Part shown: in pieces, positions 58,333 through 64,000 of the stretch
Numbering within the stretch: position 1 is the first letter of the stretch
How the letters are laid out: each line of letters begins with the position of its first letter
Source: Pseudomonas sp.
GTDB lineage: Bacteria > Pseudomonadota > Gammaproteobacteria > Pseudomonadales > Pseudomonadaceae
Assembly (NCBI GenBank): GCA_030656145.1
Contig: JAUSOF010000093.1
Location: 1-64,000, forward strand
Direction of reading: 5' to 3'
Length of the DNA stretch: 64,000 bases
Notes under the pieces: generated by a model
Told to the model about the DNA's origin: nothing
The model's database searches: none
Seen by the model: only the letters and a program-made list of their open reading frames with translations
Translations under genes and position numbers: made by a program

Positions 58333-59436
58333 TTAGGCCAGGGCCTCGGTGTTGGTGTTGGCTTTGCGCTGCGCCCATTTCAGCTTCAGCCGTGGCCGAT
58401 AGAGAATCAGCACGTCGCAGGCGAGCAGGAAGAACAGCATCATGCCCTGGAACAATTGGGTGATCGCCTGGGGCAGGTTCATGGTCATCTGCGCGTTTTC
58501 GCCGCCCAGGTACAACAGGGCCATCAACAGGCTGGCGAAGACAATGCCGAGCGGATTCAGGCGGCCGAGAAAGGCCACGGTGATTGCGGCATAGCCGTAG
58601 CCGGGGGAGACCTGCGGCACCAGTTGGCCGATAGGGCCGGCTACTTCACCGACACCCGCCAACCCGGCCATGCCGCCACTGACCAGCAGGGCAAACCACA
58701 CCAGGCGCTTCTCGCGAAAACCGACAAAACCGGCGGCGCGGCGGTCGAGGCCGAGCACCTTGATCTGAAAACCGAGAAAGCTTTTGTGCAGCAGCACCCA
58801 CACCGCCACCAGGGCCAGCAGGGCGAAGTACAGACCGGCGTGCAGGCGGCCATCTTCACTCACCAGCGGCAGGCGGCTGGCGTCGCCAAACATCGCCGAC
58901 TCAGGGAAGTTGAAACCGGCCGGATCCTTCAGCGGGCCATGGACGAAGAACAGCAGCAGGTTCAGCGCGATGTAGTTGAGCATGATGCTGGTGAGGATTT
59001 CGTTGGCATTGAACTGGGTGCGCAGCCAGGCGGTCAGGCCGCCCCAGGCAGCACCGCCTGCCATGCCCGCCAGCACCACCCAGACCAGCGCCCAGCGGCT
59101 GTCCCAGTCGATCAACTGGATGGCCATGGCGCTGCCGGCCAGTGCGCCGAGCAGCAGCTGGCCTTCGGCGCCGATATTCCAGATGCGCGCCTGGTAGGCC
59201 ACGGCCAGGCCGAGGGCGCAGAGCAAAATCGGCAGCGCCTTGACCAGCAGTTCAGAGACGCCATACCAGTCGTCCAGCGGCGCGATCAGCAGGGTGTGCA
59301 AGGTGTGCAATGGATCATGGCCGAGCAGGGCGAACAGCAGCGCGCCGCTGCTCAGGGTCAGTACCGCCGCGAGCAGCGGCGATAACCAGAGCATGGCGCG
59401 TGATTGCTGGCCGCGCGGTTCGAGGGATAGCAGCAT
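58333..59436 (-). CDS. BMP-type ABC transporter permease 1
   Basis: A 367-residue inner-membrane permease (YufP-like) with about ten helices. LCALGLAVAYQARIWNIGAEGQLLLGALAG (about residues 70-99) and FNANEILTSIMLNYIALNLL are characteristic, and VLGLDRRAAGFVGF matches the ATPase-contact loop region. It stops 124 bases before permease 2 and starts 11 bases after the ATPase gene, so it belongs to the same operon. It would carry purine nucleosides or bases delivered by the BMP protein. Confidence 0.9.
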   Translation of the reverse strand: MLLSLEPRGQQSRAMLWLSPLLAAVLTLSSGALLFALLGHDPLHTLHTLLIAPLDDWYGVSELLVKALPILLCALGLAVAYQARIWNIGAEGQLLLGALAGSAMAIQLIDWDSRWALVWVVLAGMAGGAAWGGLTAWLRTQFNANEILTSIMLNYIALNLLLFFVHGPLKDPAGFNFPESAMFGDASRLPLVSEDGRLHAGLYFALLALVAVWVLLHKSFLGFQIKVLGLDRRAAGFVGFREKRLVWFALLVSGGMAGLAGVGEVAGPIGQLVPQVSPGYGYAAITVAFLGRLNPLGIVFASLLMALLYLGGENAQMTMNLPQAITQLFQGMMLFFLLACDVLILYRPRLKLKWAQRKANTNTEALA

Positions 59437-59447
59437 GGGAAACTCCG

Positions 59448-61022
59448 TCAGCTCAGGCGCGCAGCAGGCGCTGCGAGCGGGCTTGTGATTGGGGGCAGCG
59501 GGGCGAACTCGCCGGCCATCCAGCGGCCGACCTCAACCGCTTCGGTTTCTGCGGTGGCGGCCAGGGGCGAGAGCTTGCCGCTGCACAGCGCGCCGATGCG
59601 GTCGCTGATCTGGAACAGCTCGTCGAGGTCTTCGGATATCACCAGAATCGCCGCGCCGGCATCGCGCAGGGCAATCAGCGCGCGATGAATCGCCGCCGCC
59701 GCGCCCACGTCTACGCCCCAGGTCGGGTGCGCGGCGACCAGCAGTTTGGGGTTCTGCAAAATCTCGCGGCCGAGGATAAATTTCTGCAGGTTGCCACCGG
59801 ACAGGCTGCGCGCGGGCGCGTCGGCATCCGGGGTTTTCACCGCAAAGCGTTGGATGATTTCATCGGCCAGGGCGCGCACTTTGCCGCGCTGAATCAACCC
59901 GTTGCTGACTAAGCCTTGCTGGAAGGCGGTGAGTAGGGCGTTATCACTCAGGCTCATGTCCGGTACCGCGCCATGCCCCAGACGTTCGGCCGGGACAAAG
60001 GCCAGGCCCAGTTTGCGCCGTGCATCCGGGTACAGGTCGGCAATCGGTTGGGTGTCGAGGCTGATGCGTTCGCGCTCGCTACGCGGCAGGCGGGTTTCGC
60101 CGCTGAGCAGGGCCAGCAGTTCGTCCTGACCATTGCCGGCGACCCCGGCGATGCCGACGATCTCGCCGCTGCGCACTTCCAGGCGGATCTGGCTAAGGGT
60201 GCAGCCGAACGGGTCGGCGTTGTGCCAGCTGAGGTCATCCACGCGCAAACGCGGCAGACCGCCTGCGGCTTTCGGGTAGCTGCTTTCCAGGCCTTCGGCG
60301 TCACCGACCATCAGTCGCGCCAGCTGCAGATCGCTGCATTCGGCCGGTACGCAATGGCCCGAGACCTTGCCACCGCGCAGCACCGTGGCGCTCTGGCACA
60401 GGGCGCGCACCTCGCCGAGCTTGTGGCTGATAAACAGAATGCTGCAGCCCTCGGCGGCCAGGCGGCGCAGGGTGACGAACAGCTCGTCGGCCTCCTGCGG
60501 GGTGAGCACCGAGGTCGGCTCGTCGAGGATCAGCAGTTTGATGTCCTGCATCAGGCAGCGGACGATCTCCACCCGCTGCCGCTCGCCGATGGACAGGCTG
60601 TGCACCAGCCGGCCCGGCTCCAGGGCCATGCCGTAACGCTGCGAGACTTCACGGATCTTCGGCTCCAGCTGCTTCGGCGTGCCGGCCGCTGCGCCCATGG
60701 CCAGGGCAATGTTCTCCGCCACCGTCAGGGTCTCGAACAGCGAGAAATGCTGGAACACCATGCCCACCCCGAGGCTGCGCGCCATGGCCGGGTCACGCAT
60801 CTTCAACGGTTCACCTTGCCAGCGAATCTCGCCACTGTCGGGTTGGGTCACGCCGTAGATGATCTTCATCAGGGTGCTTTTGCCAGCACCGTTCTCGCCA
60901 AGCAACGCATGGATTTCCCCAGGCGCGATGCTCAGGTCGATACGGTCGTTGGCCAGGCAGCCGGGGTAGCGCTTGCTGATACCGCTCAGCTGCAAGCGTG
61001 GAACAGAGTGGGAACTGGACAT
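59448..61022 (-). CDS. ABC transporter ATPase, duplicated nucleotide-binding domains (BMP type)
   Basis: A 524-residue double-domain ATPase. The first half has Walker A GENGAGKST (40-48), signature LSIGERQRVEI and Walker B LLILDEPTSVL. The second half has a degenerate Walker A, GVAGNGQDE (about 280-288), with a preserved signature LSGGNLQKF; such degenerate second halves are usual in sugar and nucleoside importers of this group. It powers the two permeases downstream. The ATG at 61022 is preceded by GAGGC-type weak sites; the upstream leader is about 220 bases. Confidence 0.9.
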   Translation of the reverse strand: MSSSHSVPRLQLSGISKRYPGCLANDRIDLSIAPGEIHALLGENGAGKSTLMKIIYGVTQPDSGEIRWQGEPLKMRDPAMARSLGVGMVFQHFSLFETLTVAENIALAMGAAAGTPKQLEPKIREVSQRYGMALEPGRLVHSLSIGERQRVEIVRCLMQDIKLLILDEPTSVLTPQEADELFVTLRRLAAEGCSILFISHKLGEVRALCQSATVLRGGKVSGHCVPAECSDLQLARLMVGDAEGLESSYPKAAGGLPRLRVDDLSWHNADPFGCTLSQIRLEVRSGEIVGIAGVAGNGQDELLALLSGETRLPRSERERISLDTQPIADLYPDARRKLGLAFVPAERLGHGAVPDMSLSDNALLTAFQQGLVSNGLIQRGKVRALADEIIQRFAVKTPDADAPARSLSGGNLQKFILGREILQNPKLLVAAHPTWGVDVGAAAAIHRALIALRDAGAAILVISEDLDELFQISDRIGALCSGKLSPLAATAETEAVEVGRWMAGEFAPLPPITSPLAAPAARLS

Positions 61023-61330
61023 GGGCAGAGGCTCGGGAATGACAACTGCTCTGGCTAAAGCAAAAAGCTGGCCAGTGGGTCAGAAAATAAAACGCTACGG
61101 CAAGCGGGGCCTGGGGCTGGCACTGCATTGCTGTTGTGCCCTGTGCTGGTGCGCAGCAAGCCTCGCGAGGCTCCAGATTAGGTCGCGCGGCGGCACATTC
61201 TCTGACAAATAGGCCGGACACAGGCTTCGGCTAACAGGCTGTTGAAAGGTTGGTGAAAGGTTCAGCCATTAGCGTGCCTGCGGCTGTGCGTACGCACGCC
61301 AACTCACAAGAACAAATAGGAGTATTCGGT
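61023..61330. other. Divergent promoter region with a palindrome and an isolated element end
   Basis: The gap between the ABC ATPase (minus) and the CitMHS gene (plus). It holds the perfect 14-base palindrome AGCCTCGCGAGGCT (61159-61172). It also holds TA followed by ACAGGCTGTTGAAA (61232-61247), which has the same form as the ends of the MITE-like elements but lacks a partner. No riboswitch was recognised by eye, although purine transporters can have one. Confidence 0.5.
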
Positions 61331-62644
61331 TTGTTGACCCTGATTGGTCTGTTGACCATTTGTAGCCTGGTAGTGCTGTTGCTTATTGGGCGCATGTCGC
61401 CCGTCCTGCCCTTGATTGTGGTCCCGTTGCTCGGGGCGCTCGGCGCAGGATTCGGCCCCGAGGCCATTTCCGGATTCTTCACCGATGGCATCGGCCGGGT
61501 CATGGCGATCGCCACCATGTTCGTCTTCGCGATCACCTTCTTCGGGGTGCTGCAGGACACTGGCCTGTTCCGTCCGCTGATCAATGGCATGGTCAAACTG
61601 ACCCGTGGCAATGTGATCGCGGTGACCGTCGCCACTGCGGTGATCGGCATGCTCGCCCACCTCGATGGGGCCGGTGCGACCACCTTCCTGCTGACCATCC
61701 CGGCCCTGCTGCCGCTGTACAAGCAGCTGCGCATGAGCCCCTACCTGATGCTGCTGTTGCTGGCCCTCGGTGCCGGTATTTTCAACATGCTGCCCTGGGC
61801 CGGCCCGCTGGGTCGCGCTGCGGCCGTCACTGGCATCGATGTGACCGAGCTGTGGCGTCCGCTGATCGCCGTGCAGGCGGTGGGGGTGGTGTTGCTGGTC
61901 GCCCTGGCCGCGTTGCTCGGCTGGCGTGAACAGCGGCGCATCGCCTCGGGGGCTACCTTGGCCGATGACGGTGTACTGGTGGAAACCAGCAATGCCCTGG
62001 GCGAGATCAGCGACGAGGAGCGCGCGCTGGAGCGCCCCGCACGGCTGTGGCTGAATAGTGGGCTGTTTCTGCTGGTGCTGGTGTCGCTGTTCACCGGCGT
62101 ACTGCCGGCCGGCTACATCTTTATGATCGGCCTGTCGCTGGCGTTGCTTCTCAACTACCCCGGCGGTAAGGCGCAGATGCAACGCATCGCGGCGCATTCG
62201 CCTGCGGCGCTGAGCATGGGCATGATCATCCTGGCGGCGGGTTCGATGCTCGGTATCTTCACCGGCACCGGCATGCTCACCTCCATCGCCCAGGATCTGG
62301 TGCAGGTGCTGCCCGCACCGCTGGTTGGCCAGTTGCACATCGTGCTCGGCCTGTTCGGCCTGCCGATGGAGCTGATGCTGAGCACCGACGCCTACTACTT
62401 CGGCCTGCTCCCGGTGACCCTGGAAGTGGTCGGCAACCAGGGCGTCGACGCCGCCTCGGTGGTCTACGCGCTGACCATCGGCAACATCATCGGCACCTTT
62501 ATCAGCCCGTTTTCACCGGCGCTGTGGCTGGCCCTGGGCTTGGCTGGCCTGGATCTGGGTCGACACATTCGCTACTCGCTGTGGTGGATGTGGGGCTTCT
62601 CGCTGGTGCTGTTCGGTGTGGCTTGGGCTCTGGGTTTGTTTTGA
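61331..62644 (+). CDS. CitMHS-family citrate/proton symporter-like transporter
   Basis: A 437-residue, about 12-helix membrane protein. HLDGAGATTFLLTIPALLPLYK and NMLPWAGPLGRAA are signatures of the CitMHS group, which carries citrate complexed with Mg or Ca. STDAYYFGLLPVTLEVVGNQG near the C-terminus is also typical. The proposed start is TTG at 61331, eight bases after AGGAG; upstream in-frame codons back to 61250 give non-membrane sequence. The substrate could be another carboxylate. It is unlinked to the purine operon, which reads in the opposite direction. Confidence 0.84.
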   Translation: MLTLIGLLTICSLVVLLLIGRMSPVLPLIVVPLLGALGAGFGPEAISGFFTDGIGRVMAIATMFVFAITFFGVLQDTGLFRPLINGMVKLTRGNVIAVTVATAVIGMLAHLDGAGATTFLLTIPALLPLYKQLRMSPYLMLLLLALGAGIFNMLPWAGPLGRAAAVTGIDVTELWRPLIAVQAVGVVLLVALAALLGWREQRRIASGATLADDGVLVETSNALGEISDEERALERPARLWLNSGLFLLVLVSLFTGVLPAGYIFMIGLSLALLLNYPGGKAQMQRIAAHSPAALSMGMIILAAGSMLGIFTGTGMLTSIAQDLVQVLPAPLVGQLHIVLGLFGLPMELMLSTDAYYFGLLPVTLEVVGNQGVDAASVVYALTIGNIIGTFISPFSPALWLALGLAGLDLGRHIRYSLWWMWGFSLVLFGVAWALGLF

Positions 62645-62669
62645 TTTAAGCGCCGAGTAGTTCGAGGGC

Positions 62670-63254
62670 TTACCGCGGCCGCAACTCAATCCGCCCACTG
62701 CTGATCCCCGCGAGCAGCCGTTGCAGCTCGGCGAAGCGTGGTGCAGGGATCGCCAGGTGCAGCTCGGCGCCACTGGCGTCGTAGCTTGCGCTTTCCAGTA
62801 GGCACTCCAGTTCCGTCAGGCGCGCCTTGAGCAGTGGCAGTTCGGCGAACAGGCAATGGCAGCGGTACTGCTCGCGGGTGATCAGCTCGCGGCGCGGGGC
62901 CGCCTGCAGGCATTTGTTGGCGCTGCCGCCGTAGGCGCGGGCCAGGCCGCCGGTGCCGAGCTGGATACCGCCGTACCAGCGGATCACCAGCAGCGCCACC
63001 TGGTCCATGTTCTGGTTCTCGATGGCTGCAAGGATCGGCCGGCCCGCGGTGCCGCCTGGCTCGCCATCATCGCTGAAGCGGTACTGCTGGCCGATCTTCC
63101 ACGCCCAGCAGTTGTGGCTGGCGCTGGCATCGCCGTGGGCTGCGATAAACGCCTGCGCCTCGGCCGCGCTGGCAACCGGCGCGGCGAGGGCAATAAAGCG
63201 GCTTTTCCGAATCTCCTCGCGGTACTCGCAAGGGCCGAGCAGGGTAAAGGGCAT
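62670..63254 (-). CDS. IMPACT family protein YigZ
   Basis: A 194-residue cytoplasmic protein of the IMPACT (UPF0029/DUF1949) family. EIRKSRFIALAAPV, ASHNCWAWKIG, SDDGEPGGTAGRPIL and VIRWYGGIQLGTGGLARAYG define the N-terminal domain, and a ferredoxin-like C-terminal domain follows (from about 130). The role in bacteria is unclear; RNA or translation-related functions are suspected. The ATG at 63254 gives MPFTLLGP. Its upstream region is occupied by MITE-like element 3, whose end is 8 bases before the start, and no good Shine-Dalgarno is seen. A longer upstream in-frame start at 63371 lies within the element. Confidence 0.9.
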   Translation of the reverse strand: MPFTLLGPCEYREEIRKSRFIALAAPVASAAEAQAFIAAHGDASASHNCWAWKIGQQYRFSDDGEPGGTAGRPILAAIENQNMDQVALLVIRWYGGIQLGTGGLARAYGGSANKCLQAAPRRELITREQYRCHCLFAELPLLKARLTELECLLESASYDASGAELHLAIPAPRFAELQRLLAGISSGRIELRPR

Positions 63255-63261
63255 CAGGCTA

Positions 63262-63526
63262 AGGGTCTGTTGACGTTTCGGCGCGAGCCGCGTTGCTGCG
63301 ACAAATGGTGCCAGGCTAGGCACGGGACGCAGGTAATGGTCATTCCCTTGCCAAGTTCCGTAACGACGCATGGCACCATTTGCCGCGCAACCCGTAGGGA
63401 CGGGCCAGTTTTTGCGCGGTGCGTCGTTACTCGTCGTTCATTTGGAATAACCAAACTTCTCTCCTCGCGCCTAGCTCCGCGCAAAAACTGGCTCCGTCGC
63501 GGCCGTGACGAAGCGTCAACAGACCC
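63262..63526. mobile_element. MITE-like element 3 (265 bp, TA-flanked)
   Basis: AGGGTCTGTTGACG at 63262-63275 and its inverse CGTCAACAGACCC at the other end, with TA at both flanks (63260-63261 and 63527-63528). The final G-C pair with TA makes the TAG stop of the TetR gene. Internal palindromic stretches such as CGCAAAAACTGG / CCAGTTTTTGCGCG and ATGGTGCCA / TGGCACCAT are present. No coding potential. Its ends fit the same form, RSRGNCYGTT, as elements 1 and 2, but internal homology to them is weak by eye. Confidence 0.75.
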
Positions 63527-64000
63527 TACGCGGGTGGCGTCAGGCCGCAGCCCTTGAGGATGATGCGGATCAGATTGTCGCCCGCCTCTTGGTAGTCCTG
63601 CTTGGTCAGGCGCGAGCGGCCGGTGACGCGGCAGATCTGCGAGGAGAAGTCGGCGTAGTGCTGGGTGCTGCCCCACAGCAGGAAGATCAGGTGCACCGGG
63701 TCGACCGGGTCCATCTTGCCGGCGGCGCTCCAGGCCCCGAACACCGCGGCGCGGCCCCGAAACCAGGCCTGGTAGTCCTGGCTGAGCATCTGCGACAGGG
63801 TTTCGCCGCCGCTGATCACTTCCATGGCGTAAATACGCGAGGCTTTCGGGTGGCGGCGAGAGAACTCCATTTTGGCGCGTATGTAGCCGGCCAGCGCTGC
63901 GGCAGGATCGTCGTCGACGGTCAAGTTATTGAAGGTGCTGTCCCACAGCTCGAGGATGTTGCTCAGCACCGCCTGGTACAGGCCCAGCTTGTTGCTGAAG
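63526..64000 (-). CDS. TetR-family regulator, C-terminal part (gene runs off the window)
   Basis: The visible part is about 158 residues, ending RIILKGCGLTPPA at a TAG stop. The visible start reads FSNKLGLYQAVLSNILELWDS, which joins the helix-turn-helix domain to the ligand domain in the RutR-like TetR group. LAGYIRAKMEFSRRHPKASRIYAMEVISGGETL is the typical C-terminal region. The DNA-binding domain lies beyond 64000. In relatives this gene controls pyrimidine or purine-linked functions, but no target is evident here. The stop codon includes the first base of element 3. Confidence 0.87.
   Translation of the reverse strand, partial: FSNKLGLYQAVLSNILELWDSTFNNLTVDDDPAAALAGYIRAKMEFSRRHPKASRIYAMEVISGGETLSQMLSQDYQAWFRGRAAVFGAWSAAGKMDPVDPVHLIFLLWGSTQHYADFSSQICRVTGRSRLTKQDYQEAGDNLIRIILKGCGLTPPA

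Noticed and set aside
61340..61360. GGTCTGTTGACC inside the CitMHS gene as an element end
   Set aside because: It lies within a well-supported coding region with conserved membrane sequence, lacks a TA flank and has no partner.

Overview
The window is a contiguous piece of a gamma-proteobacterial chromosome, almost certainly a Pseudomonas (P. mendocina / P. alcaligenes / P. oleovorans-like). The reasons are high GC with Pseudomonas codon use, the order hisD-hisC-algW-NIF3-cysD-cysNC-zapG-hydrolase-trpS-zapE (the order I recall from P. aeruginosa PA4448 to PA4438), a purine-catabolism block like PA0136 to PA0148, an OprC-type copper receptor, and many Pseudomonas-style intergenic palindromes. 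No rRNA, tRNA, CRISPR array, integrase or full insertion sequence is visible.

Layout. 0-16 kb: histidine synthesis, a two-gene outer-membrane metal-uptake unit (TonB receptor plus DUF4198 protein, with a Zur-like operator) between hisC and algW, the AlgW envelope-stress protease, sulfate activation (cysD, cysNC), zapG, trpS, zapE and a DEAD-box helicase. 16-27 kb: small metabolic and signalling genes (VOC protein, PAS protein with a receiver-CheC protein, flavoprotein, aminotransferase, a low-GC possible HEPN protein, methyltransferase, class C beta-lactamase, histone-deacetylase-like hydrolase, tesB, HAD phosphatase). 27-30 kb: copper export (cueR, copA, copZ) with two MerR-type promoters. 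30-36.5 kb: a TtgR-like repressor with a matching operator, an RND adaptor and pump, and a Bcr/CflA exporter. 36.5-41 kb: a 59-residue small protein, a PAS/GAF sensor without an output domain, a quinone oxidoreductase/monooxygenase pair and a divergent LysR regulator. 41-51 kb: a large metal-acquisition block with two TonB receptors (one OprC), two DUF2946 proteins, two PepSY membrane proteins, a PCu(A)C copper chaperone, a small PepSY protein and a cytochrome b561. 51-61 kb: purine salvage and catabolism (adenine deaminase, 2OG-Fe oxygenase, BMP-type binding protein, 8-oxoguanine deaminase, SDR, two permeases, ATPase), all on the minus strand. 61-64 kb: a CitMHS transporter, a YigZ/IMPACT protein and a partial TetR regulator.

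The most unusual signal is not a gene. Three 185-265 bp non-coding elements (13477-13730, 41098-41282, 63262-63526) have terminal inverted repeats of the form RSRGNCYGTT next to TA dinucleotides. The first two share internal motifs at matching distances from their ends, in opposite orientation. They look like a MITE-type family using TA targets. Two of them create the TAG stop codon of the neighbouring gene from TA plus the element's first G, and two end within 8 bases of a start codon. Independently, two genes (rhlE, copA) have their TAG stop inside a palindromic repeat. At least seven families of intergenic palindromes are present.

The gene functions fit a metal-handling and purine-scavenging chromosomal region. 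Copper is taken in by OprC and handled by PCu(A)C, and excess is exported by CopA under CueR. A Zur-like site suggests that the receptor at 3.4-5.5 kb serves zinc starvation. Family assignments come from reading motifs and from memory of relatives; no database search was run.
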